Notes: generated by a model not told the origin, from the letters alone. Positions 35,541-45,070 are shown, numbered from the stretch's first letter. The stretch: 64,000 nucleotides of DNA from Bog-1198 sp963727045 (GCA_963727045.1 CAVSES010000001.1:1674001-1738000), one strand, 5' to 3'. Program-made: numbers and translations.

Positions 35541-36371
35541 ATGCCGAACAACGAGCTGCAGGCCGCCATCGAGGGCGCATTCGAATCGCGGGCAAGCATC
35601 ACGCCGCAGAACGCATCGGCCGGGTTGCGCAGGGCGGTCGAGGACGTGCTCGGCCGGCTCGACACCGGGGAGCTGCGCGTGGCCGAAAAGTCGGGCGGCG
35701 CGTGGCGGGTGCACGAGTGGCTGAAGAAGGCCGTGCTTCTGTCGTTTCGAATCGCGGACAACGCCGCCGTGCGGGCCGGTGCCCTGAATTTCTACGACAA
35801 GGTGCCGCTCAAATACGACGGCTGGGACGCGGCGCAGTTCGGTGCGGCCGGCGTGCGGGTGGTCCCGCCGGCCACGGTGCGGCGCGGCGCCTACATCGCG
35901 CCGAACGTCGTCCTGATGCCAAGCTACGTCAACATCGGCGCTTACGTCGACTCGGGCACGATGGTCGATACGTGGGCGACGGTGGGTTCCTGCGCACAGA
36001 TCGGCAGGAACGTGCACTTGTCGGGCGGAGTCGGCATCGGCGGCGTGCTCGAGCCGCTGCAGGCCGCCCCCACGATCATCGAAGACGATTGTTTCGTCGG
36101 CGCACGCTCTGAAATCGTCGAGGGCGTCATCGTCGAAACCGGCGCGGTGATATCCATGGGCGTGTTCATCGGCCAAAGCACGCGGATCTACGATCGTGAG
36201 CGCGATGAAATCCTCTTCGGCCGGGTGCCCGCCGGCGCGGTGGTCGTGCCAGGTTCGCTGCCCGCAAAGAACGGCAGGTACGGCCTCGCCTGCGCGGTGA
36301 TCGTCAAGCGGGTGGATGCCCAGACCCGCGCCAAGACGTCGCTGAACGAGCTGCTGCGCAATACCGACTGA
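35541..36371 (+). CDS. dapD: 2,3,4,5-tetrahydropyridine-2,6-dicarboxylate N-succinyltransferase
   Basis: DapD of the succinylase route to diaminopimelate and lysine. 276 residues. LQAAIEGAFESRASITPQNA, RVAEKSGGAWRVHEWLKKAV, YDKVPLKYDGWDAAQFGAAG and VVPPATVRRGAYIAPNVVLM precede hexapeptide repeats including GAYVDSGTMVDTWATVGSCA and DCFVGARSEIVEGVIVETGA. It is 39 bp after glnD, the usual neighbour, and has a GGGAAC ribosome-binding-like sequence before ATG. Confidence 0.97.
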   Translation: MPNNELQAAIEGAFESRASITPQNASAGLRRAVEDVLGRLDTGELRVAEKSGGAWRVHEWLKKAVLLSFRIADNAAVRAGALNFYDKVPLKYDGWDAAQFGAAGVRVVPPATVRRGAYIAPNVVLMPSYVNIGAYVDSGTMVDTWATVGSCAQIGRNVHLSGGVGIGGVLEPLQAAPTIIEDDCFVGARSEIVEGVIVETGAVISMGVFIGQSTRIYDRERDEILFGRVPAGAVVVPGSLPAKNGRYGLACAVIVKRVDAQTRAKTSLNELLRNTD

Positions 36372-36474
36372 TGCGGCGCAGTTTGGACCGGGTCGGAACT
36401 ACAGGGTGGTGAGGTTAGTCAAAGCATCAGAACCAACGGCTGCCGAGCGGTGCCGGTCCGCCAGGAGATCGACG

Positions 36475-37140
36475 ATGTCAAGGTCAATGCTCATCCCGTT
36501 TCTTTTGATCGCAGGCTTGCTTGCCGAAACTGCGGGCGCCCAAACCCAGGACCCGCGCATTCACTGGTACGCCATGGGCGGCTACAGCGAAACCTTGGGG
36601 TCCACCGCCGATTACTTGCAGGGCGGATTCGATGTGGGCGGAGGCCTCAGCATCTCGCCGGCTTGGTCGGCTCCCCTCGATTTGCGCTTTGACCTGACGT
36701 ACAGCCAGCACAACGCATCCATCGCGCTGCTAAACAACGGTCAACAGGCCACGGGGCAGGCAGTCGACACGGGCACAGGCACCATATTGGCCGGTACCGG
36801 CAATCTCGTATACCACGTGCCGCTTGCCTACGGCGTTCGCGCCTACGGAATCGCGGGCGTCGGCGCCTACTACACCCGGATCGAACTCGATCAGGCGCTC
36901 CCCTTCTACGGATACGGTTATGGATACGGTTACGGTTATGGCTATGGCGGCGGCTTCGACGGATTTGCCGAGGCGCAGGTCGCCGCGCACGGGGTTACGA
37001 ACTTCGGCTGGAATGCGGGCGTGGGGCTGGAGTTCGCGTTGCCGTATGGACGATCGTGGTTCATCGAATCCCGGTATCACCACATCAACTCCTCCACTTA
37101 CATTCAGTACCTGCCGATCCAGATCGGCTACCGGTTCTAG
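36475..37140 (+). CDS. Outer-membrane beta-barrel protein with Tyr-Gly repeat
   Basis: 221 residues, from an ATG preceded by AGGAG 8 bases upstream; the longer frame to 36406 lacks a ribosome-binding site. The signal peptide is MSRSMLIPFLLIAGLLAETA with cleavage after AGAQ or nearby. Alternating amphipathic strands (WYAMGGYSETLGS, DLRFDLTYSQHNAS, YGVRAYGIAGVGAYYTRIEL, WFIESRYHHIN) and a C-terminal strand ending IQIGYRF fit an eight-stranded OmpA/OmpW/OmpX-like barrel. Seven tandem Tyr-Gly pairs (DNA 36907-36948) sit in a probable extracellular loop. Ligand unknown. It converges with the arylsulfotransferase-like gene 18 bp away. Confidence 0.75.
   Translation: MSRSMLIPFLLIAGLLAETAGAQTQDPRIHWYAMGGYSETLGSTADYLQGGFDVGGGLSISPAWSAPLDLRFDLTYSQHNASIALLNNGQQATGQAVDTGTGTILAGTGNLVYHVPLAYGVRAYGIAGVGAYYTRIELDQALPFYGYGYGYGYGYGYGGGFDGFAEAQVAAHGVTNFGWNAGVGLEFALPYGRSWFIESRYHHINSSTYIQYLPIQIGYRF
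36907..36948 (+). repeat. Hexanucleotide TAY-GGN tandem repeat
   Basis: Seven in-frame copies of a Tyr-Gly hexamer (TACGGA, TACGGT, TATGGA and variants), followed by three Gly codons. Copies differ mainly at third positions. Gain or loss of a copy would change length without shifting frame. Confidence 0.85.
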
Positions 37141-37158
37141 CGCGCAGCAGGAGGTTGG

Positions 37159-39082
37159 CTACCACTGCACTCCGGGGTACAAGCTCGGCAGACGCATCGC
37201 CCGGTATTGATCGTATCCCGGCGATATCGCCTGCCAGATGATCTGCGGTGAGGTTTCCACGACGGCGGCGCCGGGTTGGTATTCTTGCACGGTGGCGCCG
37301 GAGTGGGCCGAAGCGAAATCGACTTCGATGTCCCCGTTCGCCAGAAGGTCGGCTTGCCCCCCGAAAAAACTGTACAGCATGGCCGGCGCTACATAATGAT
37401 GCAGCATGCGTCGCCGTCCTGGCGGATTCATCGACCAGCAGCACGGGAACGGTGGAGTACAGGCACGGCGGAGCACCCGCAGCGCCGCAAACGACTCCCT
37501 GGGGAAACAGCCGGTCATCGCCGTCATCGATCAGGCCCAGCTGAAACATGCCGCTGGAATTCGGACTGAAGAAATTCATTCCATGCTGCGCATAGAACCA
37601 ATCAGTGGGATCCACCGCGCCGACCAATTTGAAATCCCCGCCCTGGCCCAGGCGCCACAGGATGTCGCCCGTGCCGGTCGCATCCTTGTAATCGATCTTC
37701 ACGATCCAGTTCTGATTGCGTATCGACAGCAGCAGGTCGTGATCGTCCGCGGAATACAGCAGCGCGTCGCTGTGCGTCCAGTCCGGCGGAAATTGAAATG
37801 GATGGCGGTTGATGTCGAGGTGATCGAAGGAATTCCAGACCCAATCCGGTCGGTAGTTCTGGTCTACATCGACCAATACATCGCCGGCCACGTTCGTCGT
37901 GCCGGGATACCCCGATATTTGCGACACCTCTTTGGCCATCTGCGCCAGGAAGACAAAATGTCCGTTCGGCAGCGCCAAGAAATCCCGGCTGAATGCGAAA
38001 AGATTCAATCCCCCGAAGCCGTTGGCCGCCAGGGATTGATTCAGCGCGGCCATCGACAGATCGTGAATCGTATTGCCCGTGAGATCGATTTCGCGCGCAT
38101 CATTGGCGGTTCCGGCCGGAATGATCGAATTCGTGGGCCCGCTCGTGACGGTCAGGACGAGCAAAAAGTGTCCGTTCGGCAGAAGCTTGATGGGTGTTAT
38201 GACATTGGCCGGCGATCCCGCGTAGCTGTATGTCCAGATGACATTCCCTTGCAGGTCGGTGGCGAAGGCCTGCGCCAGTTTGGGATTGTATGGGGTTGCG
38301 CCGAACTGAACGGTGTCGAACAGCTGAATGCCCGGCTGCGCAGGCGGCCCGCCGGCGCTGATTTGAAGCGAAGAAGTCGGCGGCGGGATACCGCTTGCAA
38401 ATGTGTGGTCGCCATCCTTGTAGGCAACGCCGTTTGCCAGCTTGATGAGCGCCTGCATATGGTAGTTCGTCGAACCGCGCATGCCTGCCACCTGGATGAT
38501 GACCTCCCCGCCATGATTGACGGGCACAGTGGGTGTTGCCTCAGCCCAAGTGCGCAACGCATACGTGGTGTCCGTTCCAAACTGCACCGTGACCGTCCCG
38601 GGTTGCGGAAGGTTCATCGAATACAGCGCAACCTGTGGATTTGCGGTCGCCTGCACGCGGCCGGGCTGAATCAGCGCCACGACCGCCGTCGCGAAATCGG
38701 TCTGCTGCGCACCGCCCAAAGCAGCCTTGACGACCGCATTGATGCTGCTGGAAACCGCCGGCGCGGTGTAGTTGCCCGCGGCGTCCACCATCCCCACGGC
38801 GGCATCGCCGCCCGCGATTCCGTTCACCGACCATACGAGCGCGCCGCCGCCCGCGGCCATGGCGGTGAATCGCATGGACTGTCCGCTTCCCAGCGCGCCG
38901 TTCTGAGGGGTGATCGTAACGGAGCCCATCTGCTGGGGCGTCGGCGGCGCGGGGGGCGAGGTTCCGGGCGGCGGCGATTGAGCCGGTGGCGCGCCGGATG
39001 ATACCGGCATTACCGTTCCTCCGCAGCCGGCCGTACCGAGGATCAGGCAAGAAATCCATGTGCACCGAAGGATGTTGCGCAT
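37159..39082 (-). CDS. Arylsulfotransferase-like secreted lipoprotein, frameshifted near the C terminus
   Basis: From ATG 39082 a lipoprotein signal peptide ends CLILGTAGCGG, followed by a Pro-rich linker. An Ig-like (Big2-type) domain spans about residues 50-130 (GSVTITPQNGALGSGQSMRF, VGMVDAAGNYTAPA). The rest resembles bacterial arylsulfotransferase/ArylsulfotranN families: LLPNGHFLLVLTV, REIDLTGNTIHDLSM, DVLVDVDQNYRPDWVWNSFD, HSDALLYSADDHDLLLSIRN and GTGDILWRLGQGGDFKLVGA. Near 37408 one extra base moves the C-terminal 80 residues (MLHHYVAPAMLYSFFGGQAD to SLYPGVQW) into another frame. Activity on phenolic sulfates is plausible from family but unproved. It stands alone, convergent with the barrel gene. 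Confidence 0.7.
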
Positions 39083-39184
39083 CGAGCCCGGCGAAGTGAG
39101 AAGCGAGATGCTTGCATGACTGGCGGGTGGGCAAAAGGTTCCATCCCGCGAGCCTCGCAGGGCATTTGCGCTACACTTGAGGAC

Positions 39185-40048
39185 ATGGCATTGAAGGACT
39201 TGGTCGTCCACGTCGATCAATCAGGGCGTTCGCCGGAGCGGCTGCGCTTGGCGGCAAATTTGGCGTGCCGCCACCAAAGCCGGCTGACCGCACTTTACGT
39301 GAGGGAGATGAATCCGGCCCAGCGACATGAACAGAGCATCGCCGAACTCGGGCAGGGTTCCTCCGATGCCATCGCCCGCACGAACCGGCGAATCCGGCAA
39401 TCCATCGACGAGACGGCGGAGCGATTGCAATCGATGCTCGAAGAAGTGAGGGCCGAGTCGGGTCTCGAGGTCGAATGGCGCTGCCTCGAAGGCGCAAGTT
39501 CGACCCTGGTCCCTCAACACGCGCGATTTGCCGACCTGTGCATCGTCAGTCAGGACTCAACGGCCCCCGGCACTGCCACGGAATATACCTTTTCCGAGCA
39601 GCTCTTGTTCGTGACCGGCCGGCCGGTGGTTTTCATTCCGGCAAACGGGTCATTCGACACCCTTGGCCGGCATATTCTGGTGGCCTGGAACTCGAGCCGT
39701 GCATCGACCCGCGCCGTGAACGACGCGCTGCCCCTCATCGAGCGCGCCGAGCAGGTGACATTGGTCGCGGTCAATCCGGCGCAGTTTGCCGAGCGATACG
39801 GCGCTCTGCCGCCCGACTTGATGGTCGAACACCTCAGGCGGCATGGCGCTGCGGTGAAAGGCCTCTGGCTCAACGATATTGCGGCCGGGGCGATTGCCCG
39901 CACGTTGCAGACCGAGGCTCACAGGATGGGCGCAGACCTCATCGTGGCGGGGGCCTTCGGCCACCCCAGGCTATGGGAAAAGATGATGGGCGGAGTGACC
40001 CGCGACCTGCTGGCGGGCATGAGCCTCCCCATTATGATGTCGTATTAG
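39185..40048 (+). CDS. Universal stress protein, tandem UspA domains
   Basis: 287 residues from an ATG with GAGG just upstream. Two Usp domains: residues 1-145 (ALKDLVVHVDQSGRSPERLR) and about 155-287 (LGRHILVAWNSSRASTRAVN). The C-terminal domain keeps the ATP-binding pattern G-x2-G-x9-G (GAFGHPRLWEKMMGGVTRDL), while the first half is degenerate at that site (FSEQLLFVTGRP). Cytoplasmic stress or starvation role by family. It diverges from the arylsulfotransferase-like gene and converges on the thioesterase. Confidence 0.88.
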   Translation: MALKDLVVHVDQSGRSPERLRLAANLACRHQSRLTALYVREMNPAQRHEQSIAELGQGSSDAIARTNRRIRQSIDETAERLQSMLEEVRAESGLEVEWRCLEGASSTLVPQHARFADLCIVSQDSTAPGTATEYTFSEQLLFVTGRPVVFIPANGSFDTLGRHILVAWNSSRASTRAVNDALPLIERAEQVTLVAVNPAQFAERYGALPPDLMVEHLRRHGAAVKGLWLNDIAAGAIARTLQTEAHRMGADLIVAGAFGHPRLWEKMMGGVTRDLLAGMSLPIMMSY

Positions 40049-40084
40049 TGCCGGGCCGGGCCGGGCGCGGGACGTGTGCCGCAG

Positions 40085-40495
40085 CTAAGCGGCCGGAATC
40101 AGGGCATAGCTCAAGACGTGGTGAGCGAGCAAACTTCCGTCGGCTGCGCGGCACTCCGCCGTACCGTATGCGGTGCGCTTCCCCAGCTTCAAGACTTGCG
40201 CGCTGCAGATGATGTCGGTTTGGCGGGCGCCGCTTAGAAAGGCCGTCTTAAGATCTGTGGTCACCCACTGCTCGGCGGTGCCCCGCCGGGTCATGATGGC
40301 CAGCCACATCGCGACATCCGCCGCGCCCATGATTGCGATTCCGCTCACGATACCCCCCGGCCTCTCCAACGACGCGGCATACGGCACCCGCACCACGCAT
40401 TGTCCCGAAGCGCAGGACTGCACGATGAATCCGAAAGGCTCCAGAAACACGGCGTTCGCGAGAACGCCCGCCAATTCTTCGAGCGTAACCAACAT
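40085..40495 (-). CDS. Hotdog-fold (PaaI/4HBT-type) thioesterase
   Basis: 136 residues with RPGGIVSGIAIMGAADVAMW (the helix-capping G-G motif and acidic residue region of PaaI-like thioesterases), TTDLKTAFLSGARQTDIICS, QVLKLGKRTAYGTAECRAAD and SLLAHHVLSYALI. Probably hydrolyses a small or aryl acyl-CoA; the substrate cannot be inferred. It occupies the place downstream of pstB' where phoU would be expected, with a 44-bp gap, so it may be read from the pst transcript. Confidence 0.8.
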   Translation of the reverse strand: MLVTLEELAGVLANAVFLEPFGFIVQSCASGQCVVRVPYAASLERPGGIVSGIAIMGAADVAMWLAIMTRRGTAEQWVTTDLKTAFLSGARQTDIICSAQVLKLGKRTAYGTAECRAADGSLLAHHVLSYALIPAA

Positions 40496-40539
40496 GACTT
40501 GCTAGCACCCTTCGGCCCGAGCCGCCCCCCGAATCGGCC

Positions 40540-41349
40540 TCAACCGAACCGGCCGGTGATGTAATCCTCCGTCAGTTTCTGCTGCGGATTGGTGAAGATC
40601 AGATCGGTCGGACCTACTTCGATCAGATCGCCCATGTGGAAATACGCCGTCCGCTGCGACACCCGCGCCGCCTGCTGCATATTATGCGTCACGATGACGA
40701 TGGCGTAGTTGGCGCGCAATTCATCGATCAAATCCTCGATCCTCGCGCTCGCGATCGGATCCAAAGCCGATGTCGGCTCGTCCATCAGAATTACCTCGGG
40801 GTTCACCGCAATGGTGCGCGCGATGCACAGCCTCTGCTGCTGCCCGCCCGACAGGCTCGTTCCCGGGGTCGAGAGACGGTCCTTGACCTCCTCCCAGAGG
40901 CCCGCGCGCGCAAGGCTGCTGTGAACCAATTCGTCCATGTCGGCACGGCTTCGGGTCAGGCCGTGAATCCGGGGTCCGTACGCCACGTTGGCGTAGATCG
41001 AGTGTGGAAACGGCGTTGGCTTTTGAAACACGATGCCGACACGCGCCCGCAGCTGCGCGACGTCCTGCTTGCGGTCGTAAATGTCGACCCCGTCGAGCTT
41101 GATCAGTCCGTCCACTTTCGCACCCACGATCGTGTCGTTCATGCGGTTCAGGCAACGCAAGAAAGTTGACTTGCCGCAGCCGGAAGGTCCGATCAGGGCG
41201 AGCACCTGGTTGCGGCCGATGTCCAGGCTCACATTCTTGATGGCGTGCTTGTCGCCGTAGTGGACGTTTACGCCGCGCGACGTCATGACGGCATCGCGCA
41301 CGAGATCGCGGGCGGCTGCGACGGCGTCGACGGCGGGAGATTCGTGCAT
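40540..41349 (-). CDS. pstB: Phosphate ABC transporter ATP-binding protein (second copy)
   Basis: 269 residues from the ATG at 41349. Walker A LIGPSGCGKSTFLRCLNRMN, Q-loop VGIVFQKPTPFPHSIYANVA, signature TSLSGGQQQRLCIARTIAVN, Walker B EVILMDEPTSALDPIASARI and H-loop VIVTHNMQQAARV are all intact. Like its neighbour it ends DYITGRFG. About 20 N-terminal residues (VDAVAAARDLVRDAVMTSRG) precede the ABC core. The copies differ in signature flanks and N termini, so this is not a recent duplicate. It begins 11 bp after the first pstB. Confidence 0.93.
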   Translation of the reverse strand: MHESPAVDAVAAARDLVRDAVMTSRGVNVHYGDKHAIKNVSLDIGRNQVLALIGPSGCGKSTFLRCLNRMNDTIVGAKVDGLIKLDGVDIYDRKQDVAQLRARVGIVFQKPTPFPHSIYANVAYGPRIHGLTRSRADMDELVHSSLARAGLWEEVKDRLSTPGTSLSGGQQQRLCIARTIAVNPEVILMDEPTSALDPIASARIEDLIDELRANYAIVIVTHNMQQAARVSQRTAYFHMGDLIEVGPTDLIFTNPQQKLTEDYITGRFG

Positions 41350-41360
41350 CAGCCCCACGC

Positions 41361-42197
41361 TCAACCGAAGCGGCCGGTGATGTAATCGTCGGTTCGCCGC
41401 TCCCGGGGAGAGGTGAAAATCTGGCTCGACGGGCCGATTTCGACGAGTTCGCCCATGAACATGAACCCGGTCACGTTCGACACCCGCGCGGCCTGCTGCA
41501 GGTTGTGCGTGACGACGACGATGCAATATTTCTCGCGCAGGGCCTGCAAGGTTTCTTCGACGCGCAAGGTCGAGATCGGGTCGAGCGCCGCGGTCGGTTC
41601 GTCGAGCAACAGCACCTCGGGCTTGACCGCGATCGCCCGCGCTATGCAGATGCGCTGCTGCTGCCCCCCCGAGAGGCTGCGGCCGTCGGCGGTCAGCTTG
41701 TCCTTGACTTCGTCCCATATCGCCGCATCGCGGAGCGCCGACTCCACGCGATTTTTCAATTCGGCGCCGCGGATTCCGCCGGAGAGGCGCAGGCCGAACG
41801 CCACGTTGTCGAACACCGACATCGGAAACGGCGTCGGCTTTTGGAACACCATGCCGACGCGGTAACGCAATTCGGCGACGTCCACCGTGGGGCTGAAAAT
41901 ATCCCGGCCGCCGATGAGCACCTCCCCCTCGGCCCGCTGCTTCGGATACAGGCCGTACATTCTGTTCAGCACCCGCAGCAGCGTCGATTTGCCGCAGCCC
42001 GACGGCCCGATGAAGGCGCTGATGGACCGATCGGCGAGGGTCAGATTGATGTTGTGCAGCGACTGCACTTCGCCATAAAAGAAATTCAAGCCGCGAATCT
42101 CGATCTTCGGCGGCCCGAGGTCCTTCGGCGGCTCCGTGGGCCTCGGCGCCGGTGGACGCATTTTCAGATGCTTCGGCGGTTTCGTCGACGGCATCAT
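41361..42197 (-). CDS. pstB: Phosphate ABC transporter ATP-binding protein (first copy)
   Basis: 278 residues. Two adjacent ATGs (42197 and 42194) overlap the pstA stop. A Pro-rich N-terminal extension of about 33 residues (KPPKHLKMRPPAPRPTEPPK) precedes the ABC core. Walker A FIGPSGCGKSTLLRVLNRMY, VGMVFQKPTPFPMSVFDNVA, signature RSLSGGQQQRICIARAIAVK, Walker B EVLLLDEPTAALDPISTLRV and VVVTHNLQQAARV are complete, so both ATPases should be functional. Confidence 0.94.
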   Translation of the reverse strand: MMPSTKPPKHLKMRPPAPRPTEPPKDLGPPKIEIRGLNFFYGEVQSLHNINLTLADRSISAFIGPSGCGKSTLLRVLNRMYGLYPKQRAEGEVLIGGRDIFSPTVDVAELRYRVGMVFQKPTPFPMSVFDNVAFGLRLSGGIRGAELKNRVESALRDAAIWDEVKDKLTADGRSLSGGQQQRICIARAIAVKPEVLLLDEPTAALDPISTLRVEETLQALREKYCIVVVTHNLQQAARVSNVTGFMFMGELVEIGPSSQIFTSPRERRTDDYITGRFG

Positions 42198-43048
42198 CGG
42201 CCTGATCCCCTGTCCGCCTGCAGCAGCGCCAGCAAAAGTCGCGCGGATATGCTCAACACCAATATCGTCACGGTAATGATCAAGGCGCCCGCCCAGGCAA
42301 GATCCTGCCAATTCTTGTAGGGACTCAAGGCAAACTGAAAGATCACCACGGGCAGATTCGCCATCGGTGCGTTCAGATGCGTGCTCCAGAATTGATTATT
42401 GAGCGCGGTGAAGAGCAGGGGGGCCGTCTCGCCGCTGATGCGTGCGATGGCGAGGAGCAGGCCGGTGACGATGCCGCTGCGGGCGGCGGGATAGAGCACG
42501 CTGATGGTCGTGCGCCAGGGATATGCACCGAGCGCCGCGGAAGAATCCTTCATGCCGGCGGGTACCAGATTCAGCATGTCCTCCGTGGTTCGCAGCGTCA
42601 CAGGAATCGCCAATATCGCAAGTGCGAGCGCGCCCGCGATGGCTGAAAAATGGCCCATGCGCACCACCACGATTTCGTAGACGAACAACCCGATGATGAT
42701 CGACGGGGCGCTCAGCAGCACGTCGTTGATGAAGCGAATGACGGTGCTGAGGCGGGAGGTGCGCCCATATTCCGCCAGATAAGTGCCGGCTAGCACGCCG
42801 ATGGGCGACCCGATCAGGATGCCGAGCACCGTCATGACGGCGCTGCCGTACAGCGCATTGAGCAATCCGCCCTGGCCGCCCGGCGGCGGGGTCATCTGGG
42901 TGAACAAGTGCCAGGACATGCCCGCCACGCCGTGCGACAGCAGCGTCCACAAGATCGCGCCGAGGCATGCGAGGCCGGTCATGGTGGCGATGAGCGACAA
43001 CACCAGGAAGAGCACGTTCTTCGCCTTGCGCAGCGCCCGCCGGTTCAT
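42194..43048 (-). CDS. pstA: Phosphate ABC transporter permease PstA
   Basis: 284 residues, about six transmembrane helices. Family landmarks are GGLLNALYGSAVMTVLGILI, GVLAGTYLAEYGRTSRLSTV, FINDVLLSAPSIIIGLFVYE, ALALAILAIPVTLRTTEDML and the EAA-type loop ALGAYPWRTTISVLYPAARS. The long frame continues upstream to 43696 opposite pstC, but ATG 43048 overlaps the pstC stop as ATGA and starts correctly. Confidence 0.95.
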   Translation of the reverse strand: MNRRALRKAKNVLFLVLSLIATMTGLACLGAILWTLLSHGVAGMSWHLFTQMTPPPGGQGGLLNALYGSAVMTVLGILIGSPIGVLAGTYLAEYGRTSRLSTVIRFINDVLLSAPSIIIGLFVYEIVVVRMGHFSAIAGALALAILAIPVTLRTTEDMLNLVPAGMKDSSAALGAYPWRTTISVLYPAARSGIVTGLLLAIARISGETAPLLFTALNNQFWSTHLNAPMANLPVVIFQFALSPYKNWQDLAWAGALIITVTILVLSISARLLLALLQADRGSGR

Positions 43049-44004
43049 ACCGTGACTCCAGCGCGCCGCTCCAGCCGCCGCAGCATGGCCTGCGCGGCGG
43101 CGATCACCGTGAATGTAATGACAAACAGCAGCAACCCCAAGGCAATGAGCGAGGAGGTATAGAGATCTCCCACCGCTTCGGTAAACTCGTTGGCGATGGA
43201 CGAAGAAATCGTCGTGCCGGGCGCGAGCAGCGAGGAGCTGATGCGATGCGCATTGCCGATCACGAAAGTCACGGCCATGGTTTCGCCCAGGGCGCGGCCC
43301 AATCCCAGCATGATGCCGCCGACGATGCCGACCCGCGAATGCGGCACGACGACGTTCCACATCACTTCCCAAGTCGTGGCGCCGAGACCGTAACCGGACT
43401 CCTTGAGCATGGGCGGGACCGTGTCGAAGACATCGCGCATGGTGGCCGCGATGAACGGCAGCACCATGATGGCGAGAACCACGCCCGCCGTGAGAATGCC
43501 GATACCGAACGGCGGCCCCTTGAACAGACCGCCGATCACGGGTGCGCCTCCCAGATGCCCGATCAGCCACGGCTGAACGTGACGCTGCAGGACGGGCGCC
43601 AGCACGAACAGCCCCCAGATGCCGAAGATGATGCTCGGAACGGCAGCCAGCAACTCGACGGCCACGCCGATCGGGCGCTTGAGCAACGGCGGGCAAAGCT
43701 CGGTGAGGAACAAGGCGATGCCGAATCCCGCCGGCACCGCGAGGAGCATCGCAATGACCGAGGTGATCACCGTGCCGTAAATCGGCGCGAGCGCGCCGAA
43801 CTGATCGGTCACCGGATTCCAGATCTCACGGGTCACGAACGAGATTCCGAAGTGGCCGATCGCCGGCCACGCGCCGCGCAGCAAGGATACGGCCACTCCG
43901 CCCAGAATCAACAGCACGAGAAGCGCCGCGCAGAGCGTCGCCGCGCGGAAGACTCTCTCGTAGATCAATTGCTTTGCGGCGTGTCTCGGATCGATGATCG
44001 CCAC
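43045..44004 (-). CDS. pstC: Phosphate ABC transporter permease PstC
   Basis: 319 residues, GTG start at 44004. Conserved stretches are GISFVTREIWNPVTDQFGAL, YGTVITSVIAMLLAVPAGFG, LLAAVPSIIFGIWGLFVLAP, AIMVLPFIAATMRDVFDTVP and ESGYGLGATTWEVMWNVVVP, the EAA loop. It lies 19 bp after pstS and pairs with pstA. Confidence 0.95.
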   Translation of the reverse strand: MAIIDPRHAAKQLIYERVFRAATLCAALLVLLILGGVAVSLLRGAWPAIGHFGISFVTREIWNPVTDQFGALAPIYGTVITSVIAMLLAVPAGFGIALFLTELCPPLLKRPIGVAVELLAAVPSIIFGIWGLFVLAPVLQRHVQPWLIGHLGGAPVIGGLFKGPPFGIGILTAGVVLAIMVLPFIAATMRDVFDTVPPMLKESGYGLGATTWEVMWNVVVPHSRVGIVGGIMLGLGRALGETMAVTFVIGNAHRISSSLLAPGTTISSSIANEFTEAVGDLYTSSLIALGLLLFVITFTVIAAAQAMLRRLERRAGVTV

Positions 44005-44023
44005 GGTGTCGGTTTCGCTCCCG

Positions 44024-45070
44024 CTATTTTGCGCTCCAGACCGGACGGCCGCCCGAGGTGATTTCCGAGCTCCAGGTCTTTTTGACCTGCGCGATCAATG
44101 CCGCGGGCAAAGGCACGTAGTCCAGTTCCGCAGCCATACTAGCGCCATCCTGGTATGCCCAGGAGAAGAACTTCAACGCCTCGTTGACGGGAGCCGCATC
44201 GCCCGGCTGCTTGTACACCAGTATGAAGCTCGCGCCCGTGATCGGCCAGCTCTTCGCTCCGGCCTGATCGGTGAGGATCAGATAATAGCTGTCCGCCTTG
44301 GCCCAGTCGGCGTTTGCCGCTGCCGCCTGAAATGATTCCGCACTCGGCGCCACCGCCGCGCCCGCCTTGTTGGTGAGCAGCGTGTAGGCCATCTTGTTCT
44401 GCTTGGCGTAGGCGTATTCGACGTAGCCGATCGCACCGTCGGTTTGGGTGGTCATGTTGGCGACTCCCTCGTTCCCCTTGGCCCCGATGCCCGTCGGCCA
44501 TTGCACCGAAGTGTTCGCCCCGATCGTCGACAGGAACTTGGGGCTCGACTTGGACAGGTAATCGGAGAACAGAAAATTGGTACCCGATCCGTCGGAGCGG
44601 TATACCGGCGCGATGGCCGTATTCGGCAATGTGAGCTTGGGATTCAAACTCTTGATCTTCGGATCGTTCCACTGGGTGATGTCGCCCAAATAGATGCTGG
44701 CGACGGTGGCGCCGTCCAAGTGAAGTTGGCCGGCCGCAATGCCCTTGATGTTCACCACCGGCACCACGCCGCCGATGATCATGGGAAACTGCAATAAGCC
44801 GGCGGCCTTCAAGTCCTCCGGCTTCAGGGGCATGTCGGAAGCACCGAAAGTCACTGTCTTGGCCTTGATCTGCTTGATGCCGCCACCCGATCCGATGGAC
44901 TGATAGTTGAGGCCGACACCCGTGAGCTTCTTGTAGGCATCCGCCCATTTGGCATAGATCGGGTAGGGAAACGTGGCGCCGGCACCCGAGATGTCCGCTG
45001 CCGCGGCCGAGGCTGCGATGCAGACGGCGGCGGCGGCAATCATCAGCCGCTTTGGAAACTTCAATAGCAT
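44024..45070 (-). CDS. pstS: Phosphate-binding periplasmic protein PstS
   Basis: 348 residues with an Ala-rich signal peptide (LMIAAAAVCIAASAAAADIS; cleavage about residue 24). Phosphate-site residues are in ISGAGATFPYPIYAKWADAY, IGSGGGIKQIKAKTVTFGAS and YRSDGSGTNFLFSDYLSKSS. A ribosome-binding site (GGGAGAAGG) precedes the ATG. First gene of the pst operon, below a PHO box. Confidence 0.97.
   Translation of the reverse strand: MLLKFPKRLMIAAAAVCIAASAAAADISGAGATFPYPIYAKWADAYKKLTGVGLNYQSIGSGGGIKQIKAKTVTFGASDMPLKPEDLKAAGLLQFPMIIGGVVPVVNIKGIAAGQLHLDGATVASIYLGDITQWNDPKIKSLNPKLTLPNTAIAPVYRSDGSGTNFLFSDYLSKSSPKFLSTIGANTSVQWPTGIGAKGNEGVANMTTQTDGAIGYVEYAYAKQNKMAYTLLTNKAGAAVAPSAESFQAAAANADWAKADSYYLILTDQAGAKSWPITGASFILVYKQPGDAAPVNEALKFFSWAYQDGASMAAELDYVPLPAALIAQVKKTWSSEITSGGRPVWSAK

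Noticed and set aside
34421..36112. Plus-strand frame of 563 codons overlapping glnD and dapD
   Set aside because: Runs out of frame through two confidently identified genes; Arg/Gly-rich composition.
42194..43696. Long upstream extension of the pstA frame
   Set aside because: The first 215 codons are out-of-frame pstC sequence; PstA begins at the ATGA overlap at 43048.
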